Below the pieces are notes generated by a model that was not told the origin of the DNA, did not search any database, and worked only from the letters and a program-made list of their open reading frames with translations. From Deltaproteobacteria bacterium (lineage in GTDB: Bacteria > Desulfobacterota > Binatia > UBA12015): DNA of 6,207 nucleotides. A program made the translations under genes and the position numbers. Below, piece after piece: positions 1 through 6,207 of this stretch (position 1 is its first letter; every line of letters starts with the position of its first letter). The DNA lies in NCBI GenBank assembly GCA_003447545.1, contig DLYX01000156.1:1-6207 (forward strand). Reading direction: 5' to 3'.

Positions 1-2417
1 AAGGCACGCTGGATCAGCACTGCCGGGAACACCCATTCGGGATCCTCCATATGTGACTGACGCCATAGATAGGCCCTCTCGGAAAACGGCGAGGCCCACA
101 CGGCGCGGACCGCTTCGAGAATTCGCGTAAAACCGACCACGTTCGGTACCGTGCGATTCAACCCGGCCCCCGTGAACCCGGGGAGATCTTCGACATTCGT
201 GTCGCTTCGAACAAAGACCCCATATGTCCCGTCCGACCCAAACGTCGCACGCAGCGTTTCCCGCAACTCCTCGGGGAAGTCCACCGGCAGGGGCGCCGTT
301 TCGATGAACCCTCGGATTCGCTCCAGAAGTTGAGTTCGTGTTTCGGCTGCCAGCGCCGGGGCGTCCTGCAAATAGCCGAGAACATCGTATTGGCGCTTCA
401 GCCACACGAAGGCGGCGGGGCCTCCGGGCTCGATGGGCTGCTCTAGGAACTCTTTGAAAACGCCAAAGGGAACCACCACGCCCTGCGGAACAGCAGTCTC
501 GAAGTAGCGCCGCAGTTCGCCCAGATTGGCACTTTTGGGCCCCGCGATTCTACCCGAATCGCGACCTCGAATCTCATCGAGCGTCACCAACTCCGTCTCG
601 TCGAGTTGCAACTTCTCTCGATCCGGCACGATCAAGGGCATCTTGGCGTTGCTCGAAGAGTTCTCTGCGGCAAACACCGTATCCCAGCCGGGATTATCGA
701 GGGCAATTTCGACCACGCCTCCGGGGCTGACCGCAACGACGATCCGTTTGCCCTCATAGGCGCGCAATCGCTCGGCCATGCCCTCGGCGACCACCACGTT
801 CGGAATCCCCAGGTTACGTGCAAGCAACTGGATATGGGACAGCGAGCTCCCCTCCCCCTCGGTGAGAATCCCGGCAACCGGCGGCAGTTCCGCGGTCGTC
901 TCGGGCAGTAGGTAAATATCTGAAGGCGAAAAATCCTCGACAGCCAAACCGGTGCCGGACCGCAGAACGCCGCGTGCCAGCCCCGGGTTGAGCCCGCGCA
1001 GGCCCGAGCCAATATTCTCGCCAAAAAACTGATGGGTAATTCCTGCGAGCCGCCCGGCATCTACCGCGAGGCTGTCCACGATCGCCGAATAGAAAAGAAA
1101 CGGGCTACCCCGCAGTCGATCCTGCCAATACAAATCCGCGAGCGGGTCGAGGCGCCGAAATTTCTCGACGGCCGCCGACATTTCAAAACGCAAACGCCGC
1201 GCCGCCCATTCCGGTGCACGGGCGAGGTAGCGAATTTCCCTTCGATAGGTCTCGAGATCCGGCCGGCGCTGGATCTCGCGCAAACTTTCCTGCAAGGCTG
1301 CCGACTGTCGCACAGAGAGCAGGCCCGTCCCGAAAAGTGAACCGACCTCCTCTTTCAGCCACTTCAGACGCTGCCGGCGCGTCGCAAACGGGACGCGACG
1401 AAGCAGCTCATTGCCAGCCGCGTAGGTCGCTCCCTCAAGCGAGAGACTTGCATCCAGAAAAGGCAGTCCGAGCTCCGGCGAACGAAACTCCTGCGCGCGC
1501 AGGCGGAGACGAGTAAGCAATCGGCTTGTCAGAGCAAGGCGAAGCTCGGGGTCCGGAGCAGATGCCAGTGATCTGGCGTCTCTCACCAAACCGGCACGAA
1601 AATCACCTTCCGGCAAAAGAAGCGCGAGCGCCTCGACATCGGAGGCAGCCTCGGTCCCGCGATACAGTCGATCGATCTTTTTCGCCAGAATCGCATATCC
1701 CGTGCCGACGCTCGCCTTGCCACTTGCCTGGGCATAGGCTCGCACCCGCGCCGCATCTTCGGCGTCGGGTTGGCCGTGAATCTTGACGCGAAGTTCCCGA
1801 AACCCCGGATCCTTGCGCGCGATCCAGGAGGCCGAGTTCCGCACATCGGATGCCGAAATATCGTTCTCCTGTGGCGTCCGTGGAAGGTAGCGAGCGGCTT
1901 CCCGCAGAACAAAGAAATTTACCGGGCGATGCCACTCCGGATCGGCGAGCATCGCCTGAAGAATCCGGAAGGTCCCGGCCTCCTCGTCCTCGGCTTGCAG
2001 CGCACCCCGATAGGAGCGCGCGGCTCGCAGGATCCATCCGTCATCAGCTTCGACGAGAAAACGTTCGAGAAGAATTTGCTCCAGGATCGCTCGCCCCTCA
2101 GGCCCCGCGACCGTCTCGGGATCAATCTCCACCATCAGGTTGGCCACCAGAAAGCCCTGCTCGCGCAGGGCGCGCGTGCGCTTGCTCCACTCGCCATGCT
2201 GTACCCCACCACCATGCCCGCGACAGCCTTGATTGGCCGCCCGTACAGTTCCGTCGGCGCAAAACCATCGAATACGCGCGAAGGGACCGCGCGGCGCGGT
2301 CTTCATCTCCGCAATCCAGGTTTTCCGATCGGCATCTGTTGGTGGCTCCGCAGCCGCAGCCGGCAAGGCCGACAGAAGAAGGGCACCATATACGAAGAGA
2401 GTCGCGAGAGAACGCAT
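1..2417 (-). CDS. Exported PEP-synthase/PPDK-like dikinase with swapped domain order (partial, C-terminus beyond the window)
   Basis: The frame is open from an ATG at 2417 to the window edge, giving 805 complete codons and no stop. Residues 1-23 look like a Sec signal peptide: an MR start, a hydrophobic stretch and a likely AAA/EP cleavage site. Residues 40-100 hold a compact segment with WFC (Cys53), Cys65, HGGGVQHGEW; these are the only two cysteines seen in the 805 residues, which would suit a disulfide outside the cytoplasm. Residues about 110-490 are helical, charged and unassigned. Residues about 498-585 are a PEP-utiliser phosphohistidine domain (GEGSSLSHIQLLARNLGIPN, His528). From about 620 a PPDK/PEP-synthase ATP-grasp domain begins, with GPKSANLGEL (Lys628) and VRSDTNVEDLPGFTGAG (Arg737). 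PpsA and PPDK have the ATP domain first; His-then-ATP order and an LSHxxxxARN context recall glucan, water dikinases. The substrate is unknown. The gene follows polB by 40 bases. The dikinase fold is secure; export and role are inferred. Confidence 0.88.
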   Translation of the reverse strand, partial: MRSLATLFVYGALLLSALPAAAAEPPTDADRKTWIAEMKTAPRGPFARIRWFCADGTVRAANQGCRGHGGGVQHGEWSKRTRALREQGFLVANLMVEIDPETVAGPEGRAILEQILLERFLVEADDGWILRAARSYRGALQAEDEEAGTFRILQAMLADPEWHRPVNFFVLREAARYLPRTPQENDISASDVRNSASWIARKDPGFRELRVKIHGQPDAEDAARVRAYAQASGKASVGTGYAILAKKIDRLYRGTEAASDVEALALLLPEGDFRAGLVRDARSLASAPDPELRLALTSRLLTRLRLRAQEFRSPELGLPFLDASLSLEGATYAAGNELLRRVPFATRRQRLKWLKEEVGSLFGTGLLSVRQSAALQESLREIQRRPDLETYRREIRYLARAPEWAARRLRFEMSAAVEKFRRLDPLADLYWQDRLRGSPFLFYSAIVDSLAVDAGRLAGITHQFFGENIGSGLRGLNPGLARGVLRSGTGLAVEDFSPSDIYLLPETTAELPPVAGILTEGEGSSLSHIQLLARNLGIPNVVVAEGMAERLRAYEGKRIVVAVSPGGVVEIALDNPGWDTVFAAENSSSNAKMPLIVPDREKLQLDETELVTLDEIRGRDSGRIAGPKSANLGELRRYFETAVPQGVVVPFGVFKEFLEQPIEPGGPAAFVWLKRQYDVLGYLQDAPALAAETRTQLLERIRGFIETAPLPVDFPEELRETLRATFGSDGTYGVFVRSDTNVEDLPGFTGAGLNRTVPNVVGFTRILEAVRAVWASPFSERAYLWRQSHMEDPEWVFPAVLIQRA

Positions 2418-2421
2418 CACA

Positions 2422-2426
2422 TCCTC
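2422..2426 (-). promoter_or_regulatory. Ribosome binding site of the dikinase-like gene
   Basis: Read on the minus strand, GAGGA lies four bases before the ATG at 2417. The spacing is short, but it is the only purine-rich site near the start. A GTG codon immediately before the ATG is in frame but lies too close to this site. Starting at 2417 also gives a clean signal peptide, which supports the choice. Confidence 0.5.
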
Positions 2427-2457
2427 GCGGGTATCGACCCCAAACCCTTCGTGCAAG

Positions 2458-4764
2458 CTAAAGAAGCTGCAACTGCACCGGTCGGCCAAGCGCCTCGTCG
2501 AAAGTCGTCCGAATCTCGGGCAGGATCGCATCGGCAATCGGCCGCATTAATTTCTCGAGGGCGTGGTTGCGATCGATATCGCGCGGGAAGGGCCGTCCCC
2601 GCAGAACCGGCTCGGGTCCGCGAGCCGTGATCACGTAACGGATGACGTTTCCGGCGTCCTTTCCGGCTTTGCGCGCCGCCTGCACATGCGGCGGAATCCC
2701 TTTGATGTAGCGGGAAAGGTCCCCCTTCCGCAGCCGCTTCGTATAGACACACTCCTGGTCCAGAGCACCCGATCGAACCTCCGCCACCAGATCCTTGAGC
2801 CAGGGCAATACGGGCTCTTCGCGGAACAGCCGCTCCAGCAGGCCACGCTGCAGGCGCCTTGAGAGCTCGGGCCAATCTCGCCGGACCGCCTCGAGACCAA
2901 CGAGAAGAAGCTTGTCCTCACGCCAGCCAGCGTAGCGCTTCTTGCTCCCGGCCTGGCCACCACGGACACGCGGGAGGAAAAATTTTTCAAGCACGTATTC
3001 CAATTCCAGAACGAGCCGAGGTTCGACCCCGTATTGGTCTCGAACTCGCTGCGAAATCTGCTCCTCGACCGTCCCCCTCAACTCTTCCGCGAGCGCCGCG
3101 GGCGATTCCCCTGGCGCCGGACTCAGCTTGACGAAGACCGAGTCTGTATCGCCGTAGAGGACCTTCACCTCGAGAGCCTCGAAGACTTCCTGCGTCCACC
3201 GCAGAGTTTGCTGACCAAAGCCCGTGATCGCATTCGCGATCTCCGGGTCAGCGAATCGGCACCCCGGAGACGCCAGAACCCCGAAAAGGGAGTTCATCAG
3301 AACCTTGATGGCTTGGTCGCCGTGCCCGTCCCCGCGATCTTGCGCTTGTTTGCGGCTGGCCGCCAGGTCATCGAGCAGGTCGGGAAGAATAGCCGCGTCA
3401 CGAGAGAAGCGCGCCCCGTTCGGTGCCTCCAGAGCGCCGTCCCCCGCGCAGGCAAAACCGAGAGGATCCAGGCCAAAAGTTCGCATCAGGCTGGGATAGA
3501 GACTCTTGAAGTCGAAGACCGCCACGTGCGAGTAGAGGCCTGGCAGCGAATCCAGAACAGCGCCTCCGGCGACTTTGCCCACCGGTGCGTTCCTGCGAAC
3601 GCTGGGGGCCACGAAGCCACGACGTCGCAGTTCGGGGAGGTAGAGGCGATCAAACGACGCCACACTCGCACTCACTCGATCCAATGGCATGCCACAGAGT
3701 TGGCTGCGCTCCACCGCAAGATCCAGCAGACCTTCTTTCTCCAGAATCTCGACGACCAACCGCGCATCTTCGCGGTTGTAGGCGGCCAGAGCCTTGGGGT
3801 CTTCGCGGTAGAGGCGATGAATCTCTGCCCCTGCATCCGCAACCTCATGATCGATCAGCTTCCCCCGGCCCAAAACCGCATTTGCGACCGTATCGAGACG
3901 ATAATCCGGCAACCGAAGCGCCTCGCGGACAAGGCCGATGCCATCGAGAACCACGCGCCCGGATATATCCACGCGGCCCTGCCGGGTGAAATTGGGGTCC
4001 TGTTGGAAGACCATTTCGCCGGGGACTCGACCCAATTCCAGGCGAACACCAAGCGCTTCGGCACGACGCGCCAGTACCCGAAGGTCGAAATCGACGACGT
4101 TCCAGCCCAACAAGATATCCGGGTCGATCGCACGAAGGCGTTCGGCGAGGCTTTGCAGGAGTGATTTTTCATCGGCCACGCGACGTGCCCGATGCACCCT
4201 TTTATCCGCGACGATATGCACCTCGTCGATATCCGCCCCGACCAGCGCGAAGGAGAGAATCTGTCCGGCATCCGGAGTCGTTTCAATATCCAACGAGAGC
4301 GAGACCAAGGCTGGGTCCGCCCGCGCCGGATGCAGTGTCGGGTTGTGGAAATACGCCAGACCACGTTCGGCTGCGACAGGCTCTTCCTCGATGCGAATCC
4401 CCGCGCGCAGGCCATGATCGATCAGATAGCGGTAGGGAAAGCGGAGATCGCCTTCCAGCGGGTGCGCGCCGACCTTCGCCAGGCGTTGCCGCCATCGGGG
4501 CAGCTCCGCGGGATCCTCAAATCCGATGCGTGCAACCTTCTGCCCTTCCAGGTCGACAAGACGGCCAACCTCAATTGTCAGGCCGTCGCGCCGTTTGAGC
4601 TTCTCGAGGTCGCGTGAGCGCAGAAAAAAATAAGGCCTGAAGCGATCGTCTTCGATCAAAAAGGGGCCGCCACCGTCCAGACGCCCAAATAGCCGCACCA
4701 CCGGTACCCCGCCGCGAAGGCGATAGCTGGGTTGCAATATGATTCCGGTCGGCACGGACGTCAA
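2458..4764 (-). CDS. polB: DNA polymerase II, family B, with 3'-5' proofreading exonuclease
   Basis: The gene encodes 768 residues, close to the 783 of E. coli Pol II, and the two resemble each other along their length. In E. coli this enzyme is an SOS-induced polymerase that bypasses or restarts at damage. Exonuclease motifs are present: Exo I SLDIETT (Asp159, Glu161), Exo II GWNVVDFD (Asn222, Asp227) and Exo III YNRED (Tyr329, Asp333). Polymerase motifs follow: A, DFKSLYPS (Asp418); B, KVLMNSLFG (Lys487, Asn491); C, YGDTDS (Asp539, Asp541); and KKRYAG at 608-613. The late PPHVQAARKAG and RGPEPV segments also match Pol II. The protein ends in QLQLL, where E. coli Pol II ends in the clamp-binding QLGLF. 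Motif B has Phe494 where Tyr is usual. The start is a TTG without a clear ribosome binding site, with an in-frame stop nine codons upstream; GTG at 4755 is an alternative. The identity is secure, the start is not. No LexA box was recognised upstream. Confidence 0.96.
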   Translation of the reverse strand: MTSVPTGIILQPSYRLRGGVPVVRLFGRLDGGGPFLIEDDRFRPYFFLRSRDLEKLKRRDGLTIEVGRLVDLEGQKVARIGFEDPAELPRWRQRLAKVGAHPLEGDLRFPYRYLIDHGLRAGIRIEEEPVAAERGLAYFHNPTLHPARADPALVSLSLDIETTPDAGQILSFALVGADIDEVHIVADKRVHRARRVADEKSLLQSLAERLRAIDPDILLGWNVVDFDLRVLARRAEALGVRLELGRVPGEMVFQQDPNFTRQGRVDISGRVVLDGIGLVREALRLPDYRLDTVANAVLGRGKLIDHEVADAGAEIHRLYREDPKALAAYNREDARLVVEILEKEGLLDLAVERSQLCGMPLDRVSASVASFDRLYLPELRRRGFVAPSVRRNAPVGKVAGGAVLDSLPGLYSHVAVFDFKSLYPSLMRTFGLDPLGFACAGDGALEAPNGARFSRDAAILPDLLDDLAASRKQAQDRGDGHGDQAIKVLMNSLFGVLASPGCRFADPEIANAITGFGQQTLRWTQEVFEALEVKVLYGDTDSVFVKLSPAPGESPAALAEELRGTVEEQISQRVRDQYGVEPRLVLELEYVLEKFFLPRVRGGQAGSKKRYAGWREDKLLLVGLEAVRRDWPELSRRLQRGLLERLFREEPVLPWLKDLVAEVRSGALDQECVYTKRLRKGDLSRYIKGIPPHVQAARKAGKDAGNVIRYVITARGPEPVLRGRPFPRDIDRNHALEKLMRPIADAILPEIRTTFDEALGRPVQLQLL

Positions 4765-4806
4765 AATTGGTCCGGGAAGGAGTGAAGATCAAGCGTCCCG
4801 ATGGTT
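4765..4806 (-). other. Short spacer between the MFS gene and polB
   Basis: This 42-base gap follows the TAG stop of the transporter. It contains no clear Shine-Dalgarno sequence, no strong inverted repeat with a T-run, and only a poor promoter match (a TTGATC with an unconvincing -10). It is consistent with read-through from the transporter gene into polB and with weak or atypical translation initiation of polB. Confidence 0.5.
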
Positions 4807-6009
4807 CTATCTCGGAATCTCGCGAATTCGGGGGTGTATCCATGCATAGAGGGAGCCCACGACCATCAGGCAGAAGTTCAAAAAGATCGGCCCGGAGGGA
4901 CTTAGAGTGTAGAGATACCCCCCCAGCAAAGGCCCGATAATATTGCCGGTCACCCCCACGGCATTGAGTAAACCGGCCACCGCACCCTGCTCGTCCGCGG
5001 ATACGGCCAGAGAGGATGCCGCGGCATTCCCCGGGCGGACCAGTCCGAGACCCAGCCCCAAAAAGGCCAGCCCCCCGAGATAAACCCAAAACGTTGTGCC
5101 CGCCCAAAGGAGTCCGAAGCCGATCGCGGCCGATCCAAGCCCCCCTCGAATCATACGTGCAGGTGCCGGACGGAAGCGCTGCACCAAGATCAGCTGAGAG
5201 ACGAGACCCGCAAGCGCAAGCACCATGAAACCGATGCCGGCTGCCTGACCGGTTTCCTCCGAAGACAAATTCAGTTGATCCTGAAGAAAGAAGGCCAACG
5301 TAATCATCGTTACCGCACGGACGGCTTGCATGAAGATCTGCAAGAGAAAAAACGGTCGAATCCGGCGGTCAAGGAAGGCGAGTTTGGCTCGGGGAAGATC
5401 TCCGCGGGCCGCTCGGGGTTCCGAATCCGGAAGCCAGAAATAAATCACCAGGGCACTGATCACCGACAAGAATGCCGAGAAATAGATTGGCGCGAGCAGA
5501 CCAAAAATAGCCAGCGCGGCACCGACCGCAGGCCCCAGGGTCTGGCCGACGCCAAAAGCGGCATTGATCAAGGCGACCCCAGCCGCGCGATCCTCGGGGC
5601 CGGTTCGATCCGCGACGAATGCCTGTGCCGCCGGTGGTGACGCCGATCCGATCGCACCAAAAACGCATCGAGCCGCGATCATCGCCGGCCAGGCAACAGC
5701 TGCGGTCAGAGCGCCCTCCAGAGTGGCGCCGATCACGCCCGCCAGCAAAATCATCGAAAGTCCGTATCCGAGCAAACCGATCAGGATCACCCGGCGGCGC
5801 CCCACGCGATCGCTCAAACGACCCCAGCCCGGGCTGGTGAATGCCCAGAAGACAGCGGACACGACGAAAATCGTCGAGACTTGCATCGAGGACAGACCGA
5901 TCTCGCGAGCGGCCGGTGGCAGGATTGCAAACAACATCGCCTGCCCCATGCCCGTGCTCACCAGGCAGGGAAAAAGCAGGCGGAAAGCCCTGCGCGTTTC
6001 GCCTGTCAT
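4807..6009 (-). CDS. Major facilitator superfamily transporter, DHA1/TetA-like drug:H+ antiporter type
   Basis: This 400-residue protein has the usual length for a 12-helix MFS carrier of the inner membrane and about twelve hydrophobic segments, with a more polar central loop near residues 195-218. Motif A is clear in the loop after helix 2: GRLSDRVGRRR at 63-73, with Asp67. A motif-B-like AARCVFGAIGSA (Arg114) follows. GVGQTLGPAVGA at 153-164 fits motif C, typical of proton-coupled exporters. A second GPLLGG at 359-364 sits in the C-terminal half. These features suggest efflux of a small molecule, but the substrate cannot be read from the sequence. The ATG at 6009 has AAGGTG seven bases upstream, so the start is well supported. 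It is the first of three co-directional genes and is divergent from the gene at 6174. Sugar or metabolite export is an alternative; the family is certain. Confidence 0.93.
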   Translation of the reverse strand: MTGETRRAFRLLFPCLVSTGMGQAMLFAILPPAAREIGLSSMQVSTIFVVSAVFWAFTSPGWGRLSDRVGRRRVILIGLLGYGLSMILLAGVIGATLEGALTAAVAWPAMIAARCVFGAIGSASPPAAQAFVADRTGPEDRAAGVALINAAFGVGQTLGPAVGAALAIFGLLAPIYFSAFLSVISALVIYFWLPDSEPRAARGDLPRAKLAFLDRRIRPFFLLQIFMQAVRAVTMITLAFFLQDQLNLSSEETGQAAGIGFMVLALAGLVSQLILVQRFRPAPARMIRGGLGSAAIGFGLLWAGTTFWVYLGGLAFLGLGLGLVRPGNAAASSLAVSADEQGAVAGLLNAVGVTGNIIGPLLGGYLYTLSPSGPIFLNFCLMVVGSLYAWIHPRIREIPR

Positions 6010-6016
6010 TCCACAT

Positions 6017-6022
6017 CACCTT
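6017..6022 (-). promoter_or_regulatory. Ribosome binding site of the MFS gene
   Basis: AAGGTG on the minus strand ends seven bases before the ATG at 6009. This is good complementarity and spacing. An overlapping upstream ATG inside the spacer is out of frame and meets a stop after two codons, so it does not compete as a start. Confidence 0.65.
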
Positions 6023-6076
6023 AACGCATCGGAGGCCGCCCGCACCCCTACCCGCGTCCCCACGCACTCGACCCAA

Positions 6077-6105
6077 ATGATACGGGAACCCGGTCAATGC
6101 TTGAA
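6077..6105 (-). promoter_or_regulatory. Candidate sigma-70 promoter for the MFS-polB-dikinase gene run
   Basis: On the minus strand a TATCAT (5 of 6 to the -10 consensus, at 6082-6077) lies 17 bases after TTCAAG (3 of 6 to the -35 consensus, at 6105-6100). Transcription would begin near 6070, leaving a leader of about 60 bases. A short dyad, CGGG-AA-CCCG at 6083-6092, lies between the two boxes. The -10 is good and the -35 poor, so this is a suggestion only. Confidence 0.35.
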
Positions 6106-6128
6106 CGTCGCGCCCGGAGTGCCATAAG
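6101..6128 (+). promoter_or_regulatory. Candidate sigma-70 promoter for the divergent plus-strand gene
   Basis: TTGAAC at 6101-6106 and CATAAG at 6123-6128 are 16 bases apart, each matching four of six consensus positions. The -10 lies 45 bases before the ATG at 6174, a suitable distance. Its -35 occupies nearly the same bases as the candidate -35 of the opposite promoter, so the two may compete or share a regulator. Confidence 0.38.
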
Positions 6129-6139
6129 GGAACCGAGGA

Positions 6140-6155
6140 CGGCCGGAGCTGGCCG
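6140..6155. repeat. Short inverted repeat in the leader of the divergent gene
   Basis: CGGCC and GGCCG arms of five bases flank the six-base loop GGAGCT. The repeat lies between the candidate promoter and the ribosome binding site of the plus-strand gene. It could form a small GC-rich hairpin or act as an operator half-pair, but five-base GC arms arise easily by chance in this composition. Confidence 0.25.
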
Positions 6156-6160
6156 CGACC

Positions 6161-6168
6161 GGAAGGAA
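6161..6168 (+). promoter_or_regulatory. Ribosome binding site of the divergent gene
   Basis: The purine run GGAAGGAA ends five bases before the ATG at 6174. It is the best Shine-Dalgarno-like site in the right-hand part of the window and is the main reason for calling a gene start there. Confidence 0.6.
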
Positions 6169-6173
6169 CCACG

Positions 6174-6207
6174 ATGATCGATTTTGACCAATTCAATCTT
6201 GTTGATG
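6174..6207 (+). CDS. Start of a divergent gene (partial, 11 codons), function not identifiable
   Basis: An ATG placed five bases after a strong purine-rich ribosome binding site opens a frame that reads MIDFDQFNLVD and leaves the window on the right. The 11 residues contain no signal peptide or recognisable motif. A start ending in NLVD would be compatible with adenylate-forming acyl-CoA ligases, but that is a weak resemblance and not a call. The divergent layout with the MFS gene would normally suggest a regulator, yet the visible residues do not look like a helix-turn-helix N-terminus. The start is supported by context only. Confidence 0.55.
   Translation, partial: MIDFDQFNLVD

Noticed and set aside
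1770..2630. A 286-codon plus-strand frame spanning the start of the dikinase gene and the end of polB
   Set aside because: Most of it is register-matched antisense to the dikinase frame. Its Arg/Pro-rich, low-structure translation and its overlap of two real genes mark it as a shadow.
3034..4164. A 376-codon open frame on the plus strand inside polB
   Set aside because: It is in exact codon register with polB on the opposite strand, so its stops would need TTA, CTA or TCA codons in polB, which are rare at this GC content. The polB frame carries every catalytic motif, and the plus-strand protein shows no recognisable domain.
4765..4806. A possible promoter for polB in the spacer (TTGATC on the minus strand)
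   Set aside because: The sequence 17 bases downstream is a very poor -10 match, so the spacer does not support an independent promoter.
5564..6127. A 187-codon plus-strand frame opposite the MFS gene
   Set aside because: The minus-strand frame gives a full 12-helix MFS protein with motifs A and C and a good ribosome binding site. The plus-strand product is Arg/Pro/Ala-rich with no recognisable family.
5369..6196. A 275-codon minus-strand frame overlapping the MFS gene and the divergent promoter region
   Set aside because: It is an alternative frame of the transporter gene with a Gly/Arg/Ser-rich translation typical of out-of-frame GC-rich DNA.
1..6207. Possible defence island or mobile element
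   Set aside because: There is no transposase, integrase, terminal repeat, tRNA, CRISPR repeat or abrupt change in composition. A proofreading Pol II and an MFS carrier are ordinary chromosomal genes.

Overview
The window looks like a piece of chromosome from a Gram-negative bacterium of fairly high GC (roughly 60% by eye). The reasons are dense GC-rich coding, a proteobacterial-type family B DNA polymerase II, an inner-membrane MFS carrier and a protein with a classical Sec signal peptide. The lineage cannot be fixed from the sequence. I see no rRNA or tRNA gene, CRISPR array, insertion sequence, prophage or long repeat.

Almost all of the window is three genes reading leftwards on the minus strand, in this transcription order: an MFS transporter (6009 to 4807), a complete DNA polymerase II (4764 to 2458), and a large dikinase-like protein that starts at 2417 and runs off the left edge. 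The gaps are only 42 and 40 bases and hold no convincing terminator, so one transcript is plausible. To the right, a divergent gene begins at 6174 on the plus strand; only its first 11 codons are present. The 164 bases between the two diverging genes carry a good ribosome binding site for each and candidate back-to-back promoters whose -35 boxes overlap.

The dikinase-like gene is the most interesting feature. Its frame is open for 805 codons without a stop. It encodes a signal peptide, an unassigned N-terminal region whose two cysteines are the only ones in the visible protein, a phosphohistidine swivelling domain (His528) and then a PEP-synthase/PPDK-type ATP-grasp domain. That domain order is the reverse of PpsA and PPDK and is the order seen in plant glucan, water dikinases. 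An exported protein with an ATP-dependent kinase fold is a puzzle, because free ATP is not expected outside the cytoplasm.

The polymerase has all the expected exonuclease and polymerase motifs and a C-terminal sequence resembling a clamp-binding motif. It has a Phe where the family B motif B usually has Tyr, and it probably starts at a non-ATG codon. No functional link between the three co-directional genes is evident; the shared strand and short gaps are the only evidence that they belong together.
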